Assembly: GCF_900102625.1 (NCBI RefSeq)
Contig: NZ_FMZC01000018.1
Location: forward strand, 1 to 64,000
Origin: Paracidovorax valerianellae
GTDB lineage: Bacteria; Pseudomonadota; Gammaproteobacteria; Burkholderiales; Burkholderiaceae_C
DNA: 64,000 nt
Direction: 5' to 3'
Below the pieces are notes generated by a model. That model did not search any database and had not been told where the DNA came from. It was given only the letters and a program-made list of their open reading frames with translations. A program made the position numbers and the translations under genes. Positions 9,275 through 17,572 of this stretch are shown one piece after another. Positions within the stretch are counted from its first letter, which is position 1. Every line of letters starts with the position of its first letter.

Positions 9275-9447
9275 AATAAAATATTTTCTTATTGAAAACG
9301 GCTACCAAGAGGTGCTTTATGAATTTTACGACCAAGAAGCTGCCGGCTATTTAACGCAGATGGATGGTTTGCCTGCAAATATATTTGAAGCATTTTTTGC
9401 TGAAATAGTATGAGGCGGGAGTCTCTAAAAATACAGCCTCAGTTGTT

Positions 9448-9926
9448 CGATTGCGGGGCAATATCTGGACCGGGAAACGGGAGTGCACAACAACACGTTC
9501 CGGTATCACGACCCGGACCTGGGGGCGTTTACGACGCCTGATGCGATTGGGTTGGCGGGGGCGTAAATCTTCACGAATACACGGCTAATCCATTCAATTG
9601 GTGGACCCTCGGGATGGGCTCCTTGCCCGTCACATATTTCTCAATAGAAACAAGCTGGTCATGTGCCGGGCTAATCGCAGCAGATGAATCGTGCGAAAGT
9701 AAATAAACCAACTTCCGTCTTTGTCAATTGGATTGATGCTGTGAAATAAACAGACAAGGCTTGGGCTAAGGGAACCCCAGCGCCCGGCCGTCCAAGTGTC
9801 AAATATTATGATTTTCAGCGTCCTGATGGATTTGGCCCTAACGGTGGAACCCAGTTAAAAGTTCGAGTTAATCAAGACGCGAGCGGTAAAATTCACGGCC
9901 ATCCAGTTGGTCCTGAAACACCATAA
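9448..9926 (+). pseudogene. Fourth Rhs core-end remnant with toxin tail (frameshifted)
   Basis: Encodes [20 protein letters not shown] and GAFTTPDAIGLAG, then breaks frame at 9561 and continues as NLHEYTANPFNWW. Another frame break follows. From about 9750 one frame reads RPSVKYYDFQRPDGFGPNGG, then KVRVNQDASGKIHGHPVGPE, stop TAA 9924-9926. That is the end of a toxin tail different from the other three. The gene at 9936 starts nine bases after this stop and is its likely immunity partner. Confidence 0.75.
9459..9562 (+). repeat. Rhs core-end direct repeat, copy 4
   Basis: Begins CAATATCTGGACCGGG, one base different from copies 1-3, and runs to the GLAG codons. It has scattered substitutions, so it is probably the oldest copy or one under no selection. 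Confidence 0.8.
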
Positions 9927-9935
9927 GGCATTTTC

Positions 9936-10397
9936 ATGGATATTGCGAAAATAAAAGTAGATATAGGTGTTAATTATATTAACCCAAGAGTGCCTGAATA
10001 TAAGGTTGTGAACGACTTGCTTGAGTCAAATATTTACCAGGATGTTTGGTTAGCCCTCCAAGTCTTCGGGCAAGTATTTGATTTTACTGACGCGAATGAT
10101 GACGTTGCTTTTTTTTGGCTAGTAAACTCGATTGAGTGCAAAGGAGGTTTTTCTGTTCAACTTTCCGCAGTCGGAAGGTACGCTGTTATTGTCGATTTGG
10201 AGAAATCGGCTAAGAGCGCTGCTACAGGGTCGCAAATTTTGAGTTTATTGGAATCTTTTGGTTTTTATATTTTTGATCACAGCGAGCTTTTCACTCCTGT
10301 TTTTAGAGAATTCTCACAGCAAACGGTATACCAGTGGCTTTTTTCTGAAGTCAGTCGGCCTCCGCCTCAAGTTATTTCAAAACAAAAATATGATTAA
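9936..10397 (+). CDS. Probable immunity protein for the fourth Rhs tail
   Basis: A 153-residue acidic alpha/beta protein. TAAGG lies seven bases before the ATG as a ribosome site. The family is not recognised; visible features are VAFFWLVNSIECKGGFSVQL and the C-terminal FREFSQQTVYQWLF. No signal peptide or membrane helix. The role is inferred from its position nine bases after the toxin fragment stop. Its frame is intact although the toxin is broken. Confidence 0.6.
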   Translation: MDIAKIKVDIGVNYINPRVPEYKVVNDLLESNIYQDVWLALQVFGQVFDFTDANDDVAFFWLVNSIECKGGFSVQLSAVGRYAVIVDLEKSAKSAATGSQILSLLESFGFYIFDHSELFTPVFREFSQQTVYQWLFSEVSRPPPQVISKQKYD

Positions 10398-10461
10398 ATT
10401 TTTGGAGCGTAAATGGATTTAGGTGGGCGTTGATATTTAATTCATTGGCAATTTTGGGGGT

Positions 10462-10737
10462 GTGGTGAGTAAGTTTGTATGGATTTTTGTATCCGCCTCA
10501 GGTAGGTTTCCCAGTGCGGTTTATTCAGATCGCGAAAGCGCATGCAGATGGATCGCTGATATGAAGTTAACGGGAGTTTTAACGAAATACCCCATTGATA
10601 TTTCTGTTTACGACTGGGCGATAGAAAAAGGAATTTTTGAACCGAAGAAGGAAGAGCATTTTTCTGCACGTTTTATAGGTAATTTTACGTCTGCCGGCAT
10701 GGAGCATTTTCATTTTGAAGACGGTGTTGTGGGCTGA
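10462..10737 (+). CDS. Small DUF7710-like protein, orphan immunity candidate
   Basis: A 91-residue protein with GTG start at 10462 (or GTG 10465) behind a GGGGG tract. The pattern WIFVSASGRFPSAVYSDRES, LTGVLTKYPIDISVYDWAIE and FIGNFTSAGMEHFHFEDG resembles the small family I know as DUF7710; this is from memory. Such proteins often sit among Rhs immunity genes, which fits here, but no toxin precedes it. Function unknown. Confidence 0.6.
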   Translation: MVSKFVWIFVSASGRFPSAVYSDRESACRWIADMKLTGVLTKYPIDISVYDWAIEKGIFEPKKEEHFSARFIGNFTSAGMEHFHFEDGVVG

Positions 10738-10841
10738 ATATTTGGTTTTGAATATTCGTCGAAATGCTTAATCATGCATTGCCGTGTTGAGATTAATGAC
10801 TGCAAGAAGGGTTCTAATCTCGGAAGCGCTGGAATTATGTT

Positions 10842-11288
10842 TTGAGAGCTCTCTGCATAGGATGGGATGTGAAAATAAATAGAAAAGCTGAGGAAATAAT
10901 TTCCACGTGCGCTGACTTAGGCATTGATGCGAAAGCGATTGATGCCTCTTCCTTTGAAATTGTAAAGCAGGTTATTTTTGCGAAATTTCGCCCCGAGAAG
11001 ACTTCTAATCATTATTCGATCGGAGGCGATTCTGACGTCTTAATCGCGGAAGATCATGAATTCTCTTTCTCTAATAGCTTCCCATCAATCGAGGGCTTCA
11101 TATTTTTCGGAGAGGATAACTATGAAGGTGCAATTTTCTTGAAAGATATAAGCTTGCTGTCTTTTGTAATGAATAATTGTTATGGGATGGAGTATTTTGT
11201 ATCGGATGAAAATGCAACTTTTTTAGTTTCTGTGAATTGGTATGTTATAAATTTGCAGGGAGAGGCAAAAAATTGGGTTTTGAAATAA
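10842..11288 (+). CDS. Hypothetical protein in the immunity-gene array
   Basis: A 148-residue AT-rich gene, family not recognised. No ATG gives this frame early enough, so TTG at 10842 (after GGAA at 10831) is the likely start. The sequence begins RALCIGWDVKINRKAEEIIS and contains acidic, aromatic stretches (FSFSNSFPSIEGFIFFGEDN) seen in many cytoplasmic immunity proteins. An immunity role is inferred from the neighbours only. Confidence 0.45.
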   Translation: MRALCIGWDVKINRKAEEIISTCADLGIDAKAIDASSFEIVKQVIFAKFRPEKTSNHYSIGGDSDVLIAEDHEFSFSNSFPSIEGFIFFGEDNYEGAIFLKDISLLSFVMNNCYGMEYFVSDENATFLVSVNWYVINLQGEAKNWVLK

Positions 11289-11356
11289 AAATTGTTGGTG
11301 GCTAATATTTTGCGAGTGACCGGCTTGAAAAAAGCGGTTCGACAGAAAGACTTGCC

Positions 11357-11674
11357 ATGGCTTACTTTATAAAGAAAAATTGTCCATATTGCGCAGAAGA
11401 AGGTAACTTGTTTGTCTGGCGGTGTGCAGATGGCAAAACACTTGCTCTGTCTTGTGATGAATGTAGTGCCCTGTGGCCTGAATTTAAAAAAATAGAAATT
11501 GGATGCGAGCTCTCCGATATTGATTTGATTAATAATTTGCTGCCCGGAGATGGTGTGGCAATATATGGAGGTGCGGCAGGATGGGCTGTGATGTCAGATA
11601 TGGCTGAACACGGATTTTCCGATCAAGTGGCCGGGGAAGGGGATTGGGTGGAGATAAAAAATAATGTGAACTAG
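11357..11674 (+). CDS. Small zinc-ribbon-like protein, last of the immunity-type array
   Basis: A 105-residue protein with two cysteine pairs, CPYC at residue 9 and CDEC at about residue 33, which would fit a small zinc ribbon. A glycine-rich acidic second half follows (LLPGDGVAIYGGAAGWAVMS). No family assigned. Base composition is AT-rich like the genes before it and unlike the flagellar DNA after 12 kb. Likely another orphan immunity gene; the evidence is position only. Confidence 0.5.
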   Translation: MAYFIKKNCPYCAEEGNLFVWRCADGKTLALSCDECSALWPEFKKIEIGCELSDIDLINNLLPGDGVAIYGGAAGWAVMSDMAEHGFSDQVAGEGDWVEIKNNVN

Positions 11675-12044
11675 GCTGGAGGAGTCGAGGATTAAATGCA
11701 CAAATAATCCCGACATTGCCCCATATGGGCAGCCGCTGGCGATACGGACGTAGCTGACGCAGAGAGCGGTTTTTGGAAGTGGGCGGCGCGTAAAGTGAGT
11801 ATTCGGCCGTAGCTGATGGCCCGGCGGCAGCCCCTCAAACCACTGTCAGGTATGCATCTTCTGCTACTTAAAAGCTTTGCAAGTGGGTTGTAGGGGGAGA
11901 TTCGGACGCGGAATCTCGATGGCATTGCAGCTAGGGCAAACGAGCACCACGCGGTGCCAACGGAACAATTGCTGTCCCGCCATCGCTTTTCTGATCACGG
12001 GGCCTAACGCCATGCCCCGGGCTACTGCCGAACGCTTGGCGCCC
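11675..12044. other. Intergenic boundary between the Rhs array and the flagellar region
   Basis: About 370 bases with no convincing gene on the plus strand. Composition changes here from AT-rich to GC-rich. A 49-codon minus-strand frame at 11864-12013 is the only item of note and is listed separately. No transposase remnant, terminal repeat or tRNA was seen. Confidence 0.6.
11864..12013 (-). CDS. Possible 49-residue cysteine-pair microprotein
   Basis: ATG at 12013 to TAG at 11864. The short protein contains FRWHRVVLVCPSCNAIEIPR and a later PTCK, so three cysteines with a zinc-finger-like CPSC. No clear ribosome site. It could be a chance frame or the end of an older gene. Confidence 0.22.
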   Translation of the reverse strand: MALGPVIRKAMAGQQLFRWHRVVLVCPSCNAIEIPRPNLPLQPTCKAFK

Positions 12045-13301
12045 TCAGCCCCCGCGCTTCACATCCAGATCCGCCAGCACCCGCAGCAACCCCCGATTCA
12101 CCTCTTCCAGGTCCATCTCATGCGTTTCGCACAACTGGCGGATCGCCGCGGCGTTGTCCGTTTCCAGCGCACACGCCATCTCCAGGCTGGCCGCATACGG
12201 CCCGGTGTGCAGCACGGTGGCGTCGTAGATGCGTTCGGACAGGGGCAGGCGGCGCAGGATGGCGCCGAGGGGTTCGCCCAGCAGGTCGTCCATCTGCGAG
12301 AGCAGGCCGCACAGATAGATTTCGCGGCGCAGGTCGTTTTCCACGCCGGCGTCGAGCAGGCGCTCGGTCAGGCGGGCGCGCAGCACCATGGATTCGCGGA
12401 TGGGCTGCAGGTTGGGGTCGGTGCTGGCGTGGGGCAGCTGGTCCGAGAGCCAGCGCTTGAGCGAGCCGTAGCCCATCATCACCAGCCCACGCCGCAGCGA
12501 ATCCACGCCGGTGCGCAGGCCGAGCGCGGCGGAGTTGGTGTAGACCATGAAGCGGTAGGCGAGCAACGGGTCTTCGCCCAGGATCTGCTCGAAGGCTTCC
12601 AGCGATTGCTCGGCGTCGATGGCCTTCATCAGCTTGAGCACGGTTTCGTGGCCGGGCTGCGGTGGCTGGTGGCGCTGTTCATACAGCACGTCTTCCGACG
12701 GCCAGCCGGCGAGGGCCAGGGCCTTGTGCCGGTCCAGGCAATGCGCCATGAGGGCGCGGCTGGCGACGTTTTCGTACATCTGCCCGGCCAGCACGGGGCT
12801 GGGCTGCGTCTGGGCTTGGGCTGGGGCGGGTTGGGCTGCGGCCGATCCGGCGCGCGGAGCGGCAGCGCCGGTCTTGAGCGCGGCCATGGCGTCGGCGGCG
12901 CTCAGGGTGAGCAGGCTGTTGTCGAAGCAGCCTGCGATGCCGGGTTCGGGCAGGCGATGCAGTTCGCCGCGCCACACGAGCTTCAGGCCACGCTGGTGGG
13001 CGGCCTGCACCTGGGCGAGCACAGCGGCATCGTCCAGCCATTCGCTGCGCACTTCGATCCAGGGGGAGCCGCGCGGGGCTTGCGCCAGCAGGTCGTTGAG
13101 CAGTTGCGGCGTTTGCGGGGAAAGCAGCAGCGGTGGCGAACTGGCGCTCCACAGTTCCTGCAAGGTGCGCAGCAGATGGGGGGCGTCCACCACGGCGGCG
13201 CCGTCGCTTTGCACGTAAAGCTGCACGGCGGCGAGGCGCCGTGACTGGTTCCAAAGGGGGCGGTAACCGAGGAGGAGGCTGCCAAGAACGGATTGGACCA
13301 T
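12045..13301 (-). CDS. HDOD domain signalling protein with degenerate EAL-like N terminus
   Basis: 418 residues. The C-terminal half (from about residue 215, TVLKLMKAIDAEQSLEAFEQ and LLAYRFMVYTNSAALGLRTG) is an HDOD domain, an HD-like output domain without metal ligands found in regulators of motility and stress responses. The N-terminal ~200 residues resemble a YuxH-type degenerate EAL region: no EAL signature and no catalytic acidic residues are visible, so no cyclic-di-GMP hydrolysis is expected. An Ala/Gln/Pro-rich linker joins the two parts. It ends the flgL-side cluster and may act with flagellar regulation, by position only. Confidence 0.8.
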   Translation of the reverse strand: MVQSVLGSLLLGYRPLWNQSRRLAAVQLYVQSDGAAVVDAPHLLRTLQELWSASSPPLLLSPQTPQLLNDLLAQAPRGSPWIEVRSEWLDDAAVLAQVQAAHQRGLKLVWRGELHRLPEPGIAGCFDNSLLTLSAADAMAALKTGAAAPRAGSAAAQPAPAQAQTQPSPVLAGQMYENVASRALMAHCLDRHKALALAGWPSEDVLYEQRHQPPQPGHETVLKLMKAIDAEQSLEAFEQILGEDPLLAYRFMVYTNSAALGLRTGVDSLRRGLVMMGYGSLKRWLSDQLPHASTDPNLQPIRESMVLRARLTERLLDAGVENDLRREIYLCGLLSQMDDLLGEPLGAILRRLPLSERIYDATVLHTGPYAASLEMACALETDNAAAIRQLCETHEMDLEEVNRGLLRVLADLDVKRGG

Positions 13302-13332
13302 GGGATGCGGGGGCGGCCGTTACCGCGCGGGC

Positions 13333-14619
13333 TCAGCCGATGTAGTTGAAGAGGGACAGCTTTTGCACTTGGGCATAGGACTTCAGTGCCGCTTCGTACC
13401 CGACCTGGTTGTTCTGGAAGTCGGAAATGCCCTTGATCATATCGAGATCCTCCGCGCGGGAACGGTCGGCTTCCAGCTGCACGGCGCGTTTGTCCTGGTC
13501 GCCCGTGATGCGGTCGGCGCGGTTGAGCAGTTCGCCCGCGTAGCCGCGCATGTTGTGCATGCGCTCCATGCCGATGTCGATGTTGTTCAGGGCCTGGCCC
13601 ACGGCCTGCGATGCGGCACCGCTGGTGGTGGCGCCGCCGATGTCGCGAATGGCGCTGTCCAGCGTGCTGAAGATGCTGGCACTGGGCTTGAGCGAAATGC
13701 TGTCGCCGTTGGCGGGCGACAAGCTGAAGGTGCCGTCGACCTTCTTCACGGGCGTGCCGGTGATGTTGAAGCTCATGCCCGGAATGCCGGTCACGCCGAT
13801 GCTCACCGGTTTGTCCGACGGAAAGTCGGGCACCGTGACAGGCGCGGAAGACACGCCCGTGGTGGTGTTGGTGATGGTGTAGGTGGCCGTGGTGGTGCCG
13901 GCCGTGGCGCCAGGCCCGACGCCGCTGAAGACGATCTGGTAGTTGTTGCCGGTGATCAGGCTGGTGTCGGTGGGCTTGATACCGTCGGTGGTCAGCAGAT
14001 GGTCGGTCGAACTGGTGGTGACGGCCGCGTTGTAGGCACCGTCGCGCTGCGGCACGAACATGAAGGCCGACTCGCCGTCCAGCGACAGCGGCAGCGAGTT
14101 GTCGGTGCCCGAGCCCTGGCCGGGCTGGCCGGAGAAGGTGTAGTCGGGGCTGCCCGACTGCGGGCCGAGGAAGGGCGTGAGTGCGCTGCCCAGGGCGCCC
14201 AGCAGCGGCATGCCGTTGCTGTCCTTGCGGTTGACCATGGCGGATAGCTGCTCGCGCAGGCCCTGCAACTGGTTGGCGATGGTCTTGCGGTCGTTGGGGG
14301 TGAGCGACCCGTTGCCGGCGCTCACGATGAGCTGGCGGGCTTCCTGCACCAGGTCCACGGCCTCGCCCATGGTCGATTCGGCCTGGGCGATGGAGTTGCG
14401 CTGGTTCTCCAGCGCGCGCTGGTCGGTCTGCACGCGCGACAGCCGCGTCATGGCGCGCTCGGCCTGCGCGGCGGCCACCGGATCGTCGCTGGCGCGCACC
14501 ACGCGTTTGCCGGAGGTGAGGTTTTCCTGCAGGTTGGACAGCGCCGTCTGCCGAGTGCCCAGATTGCGCAGGGCGTTGTCGTACATGTTGGCGGTGGAGG
14601 TGCGGTAGAAGTTGGCCAT
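13333..14619 (-). CDS. flgL: Flagellar hook-filament junction protein FlgL (HAP3)
   Basis: 428 residues. FlgL joins the hook to the filament, with FlgK. The N terminus has the flagellin-like coiled coil (LGTRQTALSNLQENLTSGKR, then VVRASDDPVAAAQAERAMTR), and the C terminus repeats this pattern (ADRSRAEDLDMIKGISDFQN). A Thr/Gly-rich variable middle forms the exposed domain. It is the last gene of the flgB-flgL series, 18 nt after flgK. Confidence 0.95.
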   Translation of the reverse strand: MANFYRTSTANMYDNALRNLGTRQTALSNLQENLTSGKRVVRASDDPVAAAQAERAMTRLSRVQTDQRALENQRNSIAQAESTMGEAVDLVQEARQLIVSAGNGSLTPNDRKTIANQLQGLREQLSAMVNRKDSNGMPLLGALGSALTPFLGPQSGSPDYTFSGQPGQGSGTDNSLPLSLDGESAFMFVPQRDGAYNAAVTTSSTDHLLTTDGIKPTDTSLITGNNYQIVFSGVGPGATAGTTTATYTITNTTTGVSSAPVTVPDFPSDKPVSIGVTGIPGMSFNITGTPVKKVDGTFSLSPANGDSISLKPSASIFSTLDSAIRDIGGATTSGAASQAVGQALNNIDIGMERMHNMRGYAGELLNRADRITGDQDKRAVQLEADRSRAEDLDMIKGISDFQNNQVGYEAALKSYAQVQKLSLFNYIG

Positions 14620-14637
14620 GTCTTGCTCCGGCGCGGT

Positions 14638-16569
14638 TTATCGGCCCATCGTCTGGATCAGGCTGTCGAAGATGCTCTGGGCGATCTGCAGCACTTTGGC
14701 GGACGCCTGGTAGGCCTGCTGGTATTGGATCAGCTTGGCCGCTTCTTCGTCCAGGTTCACGCCCGAGACGGCGGTGCGGTCCTTCTCAAGATTGCCTGCA
14801 ATGGTGGTGGACAGCTTGGCGGAGTTCAGCGCGCTCTGCGTGCGGGTGCCCACCTGGGCCATGAGGCCGGCGTAACCGTCGCTCATGGTGGATTCGTCGA
14901 ACATCTTCACGTCGCGCAGCGCATTCATAGCCGTGGCGTTGCCGGCGTTGCGGGTGAAGGCGTCGCCGTATTGCGGATCGAGTGCGTTGCCCACCGTCAC
15001 GGTGTCGCCGGTGTTGGGCGTGCCTTTGAGCGTCAGTTCCCAGCCATCGATCTTGATGGGCTGGCCCGGCGTGTAGGCCAGGCCGGCAGTGCCCGAAGGC
15101 GGCGTGGTCGAGCCCGTCACCGTGTAGGTGGTGGGCGGGCCGGCGGCGAAACTCAGACTCACACCGGTCGGAATGGGAGGCGCCGTGAATCCGGTGGAGG
15201 TCGCCTGCACACCGGTGAGCTGCATCGAGCCGCCGTTGGTCTTGCCCATGGATGCATTGACCGGGCTGGCCACGGCCAGGTCGCGCGGCGACAGCACCTT
15301 GGCCTGGATGTTCGCGGCCGCGGTGCTGAAGGGCTTGAACAGCACGCGCTCGCCAGTGCCACCGGCCGTCGTCATGTTGAAGTTGAGCCCGTCGATCTGC
15401 TTGCCGGCCAGGTCGGTCAGGTCGGTGAAAGCGGTGGCCTTGCCGTCGGACATGCGCACCACCTGCCCGGCGGGCGGTGTGGTGAAGCGCACTTCGTAGT
15501 CGGACGCCGCGAATTTCGTGGCGTCGGTGAACGACACGTTGCCCACGGCGGAGCCCTTGGTGTAGCCCGGCATGCTGGCCGGCACCGAGAACAGGTCCTT
15601 GCCGGGCTGCCCGTCCAGCGTCAGACCCTGTTTGTGCTGCGCATTCATCGTCATGCCGATGGCTTGCGCCATGCGGCCGAGCAGGTTCGCGCCTTCGGCC
15701 AGGTCGGTGTTGTTGAAGCGCAGCAGGCCCGAGACCTCGCCGCCGCCGAGCATGTTCTCGTCCAGCTCCACCGGCGCGACGCCGGGGCGGTTGAAGAACA
15801 ACTTGGTCTGCCCGCTGCCGGGGAAGGCCGTGGCCTCGCCCACCGACAGCTGCGTGGCCGTGGAGCCCAGCACCAGCGGCTGGCTGCCCGCCACGAACAG
15901 GCCCACGGTACCGTCGTCGGCCTGCACCTGGGTGGTCTGCACGTACTGGTTGAGCTCGCGAATGATCTGGTCGCGCTGGTCCAGCAGGTCGTTGGGCGAC
16001 TGGCCATTGCCCGTGGCGCGTGCGATCTGCTCGTTCACGCCGGCCATGCGGCTGGCCAGGCTGTTGATCGCGTTGACGTTGCTGTTGAGCTGCTCGGTGA
16101 CGGTGTACTGGATTTCCGACAGGCGGTCGGCCGCGGAGCGCATGCGCCCGGCGGTTTCGTCCATGCGCGTGAGCACCACGGTGCGCGCGGTGATGTCGGT
16201 GGGGGCCGCCACCACGTCGGACAGCGCGTTCAGCATGTCGGTGATCGAGGCGCCCAGGCCGCTGGTGCCGCCGCTGAACACGTCCTGCATCTGCGACAGC
16301 CGCTCGCCGCGCGTCAGGTCGGCGGCCTGCGTGGAGTTGGCCGCGGCGGCCTGCCGCGTGAGCAGTTCGTTGTGGTTGCGCAGAATGGTCTGCACGTCCA
16401 CGCCCTGGCCGATATAGCCGCCGCCCGTGAACTGGCCCTGCACGGTCTGCAGCGACAGTGTCTGGCGCGAGTAGCCGGCGGTGTTGACGTTGGCGATGTT
16501 GTGGCCCGCCGTCTGCAGGGCCACCTGGTTGGCGAGCAGGGCGCGGGCGCCGACGTTGAGCAGGCTCAT
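14638..16569 (-). CDS. flgK: Flagellar hook-associated protein FlgK (HAP1)
   Basis: 643 residues. FlgK is the first hook-filament junction protein, exported by the flagellar type III system. The N-terminal axial motif is clear (ALQTAGHNIANVNTAGYSRQ), as is the C-terminal coiled coil (VNLDEEAAKLIQYQQAYQAS, then AKVLQIAQSIFDSLIQ). Length is in the upper range for the family because of a large variable middle. It lies 13 nt after flgJ, in the same operon. Confidence 0.95.
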   Translation of the reverse strand: MSLLNVGARALLANQVALQTAGHNIANVNTAGYSRQTLSLQTVQGQFTGGGYIGQGVDVQTILRNHNELLTRQAAAANSTQAADLTRGERLSQMQDVFSGGTSGLGASITDMLNALSDVVAAPTDITARTVVLTRMDETAGRMRSAADRLSEIQYTVTEQLNSNVNAINSLASRMAGVNEQIARATGNGQSPNDLLDQRDQIIRELNQYVQTTQVQADDGTVGLFVAGSQPLVLGSTATQLSVGEATAFPGSGQTKLFFNRPGVAPVELDENMLGGGEVSGLLRFNNTDLAEGANLLGRMAQAIGMTMNAQHKQGLTLDGQPGKDLFSVPASMPGYTKGSAVGNVSFTDATKFAASDYEVRFTTPPAGQVVRMSDGKATAFTDLTDLAGKQIDGLNFNMTTAGGTGERVLFKPFSTAAANIQAKVLSPRDLAVASPVNASMGKTNGGSMQLTGVQATSTGFTAPPIPTGVSLSFAAGPPTTYTVTGSTTPPSGTAGLAYTPGQPIKIDGWELTLKGTPNTGDTVTVGNALDPQYGDAFTRNAGNATAMNALRDVKMFDESTMSDGYAGLMAQVGTRTQSALNSAKLSTTIAGNLEKDRTAVSGVNLDEEAAKLIQYQQAYQASAKVLQIAQSIFDSLIQTMGR

Positions 16570-16582
16570 GGGGTGCGTCCCG

Positions 16583-17503
16583 TCACGCCGCCGTGCGCGA
16601 AACGCGCAAGGTGCTGTTGATGGCCCGGCTCAGCTTGTTGGCGTATTCGGGGTCGGTGGCGTAGCCTGCCTTCTGCAGCTCGGTGGCGTAGGCCACGGCG
16701 GAATGGGTCTTCTCGCGCGCTTTTTCGTAGCGCGGGTTGTCGTTGATCAGCTTGGCGTAGTCCTTGAAGGAGTCTTCATAGGAGTCATAGGCGCGGAACT
16801 TCGCCGTCACCTTGCGCGGCACGCCGCCGATGTATTCGGTGGTGGTGATCTCGGCCACCTTGCCCGTCCAGCCTTTGCCGGCCTTGATGCCGAACAGGTT
16901 GAACGAGTTGTCGCCGTCCTTGGCTCGGATTTCGCTCTTGCCCCAGCCGGTTTCGTGGCCGGCCTGGCCGAGCATGAAGCTGGCGGGAATGCCGCTTTCC
17001 TTGGCCACGCGCTCGGCTGCATCGCGGTGGTGCTGCACGAAGCTCTCGCGGCCCTTGGGCGCGGGGGCGGACGGGTCGGCCGCAATGGCGGCGCTGCGCT
17101 GGCTGGCAGCGCCCAGGCTCAGCGTGGAGGGCACCGAAAACGTGGGCTCGGCACCGCCAGCCGCGCCGGCATCGCCGCCGCCGATCTGGCGCGTGAGCTG
17201 GCGCTGGATGGCTTCCGAAAGCCCGCCCTGGCGGCCCGACATCTGAATGGACAACTGCTGGTCGAGCATGTCGGTGCCCAGGTCCGCCTGGCCGCCTTCC
17301 ATGAGGCCGGACTTCATGGTCGCCTCGCGCATGCTCTTGATCATCTCGCGCATGAAGAGCGATTCGAACTGCTTGGCCGCTTCCTTGGCGGCCTGCGGGC
17401 TGTTCTGACCGGCCTCGTACTTGAGCGCGTTGAGCGAGCGCGAATCGACGGCCAGCGCATTGCTGGCGGTGGTGGTCGCGGCAGAGGGCAGGGTCATGGC
17501 CAT
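16583..17503 (-). CDS. flgJ: Rod assembly muramidase FlgJ
   Basis: 306 residues in two domains. The N-terminal rod-capping domain (about 25-110, EAAKQFESLFMREMIKSMRE) is followed by a C-terminal glucosaminidase domain (about 155-300, ASFMLGQAGHETGWGKSEIR, then NSFNLFGIKAG) that opens the peptidoglycan for the rod. The two-domain form is typical of beta- and gammaproteobacteria. The catalytic Glu is probably in the GHETGWG motif. 69 nt separate it from flgI. Confidence 0.93.
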   Translation of the reverse strand: MAMTLPSAATTTASNALAVDSRSLNALKYEAGQNSPQAAKEAAKQFESLFMREMIKSMREATMKSGLMEGGQADLGTDMLDQQLSIQMSGRQGGLSEAIQRQLTRQIGGGDAGAAGGAEPTFSVPSTLSLGAASQRSAAIAADPSAPAPKGRESFVQHHRDAAERVAKESGIPASFMLGQAGHETGWGKSEIRAKDGDNSFNLFGIKAGKGWTGKVAEITTTEYIGGVPRKVTAKFRAYDSYEDSFKDYAKLINDNPRYEKAREKTHSAVAYATELQKAGYATDPEYANKLSRAINSTLRVSRTAA

Positions 17504-17572
17504 GTGCGGTCTCCCGTCAGGTCGGGCGCCGTCCCGCGGAGCGCAGGGGCGGCAAAGGAGCGGCCGTGGTCA

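Noticed and set aside
7294-9926. Insertion sequence or CRISPR explanation for the repeated segments
   Set aside because: No transposase, terminal inverted repeats or regular spacers; each repeat codes for the same Rhs core end.
11877-13244. 455-codon plus-strand frame over the HDOD gene
   Set aside because: Low-complexity composition with no domain; the HDOD pattern is on the minus strand.
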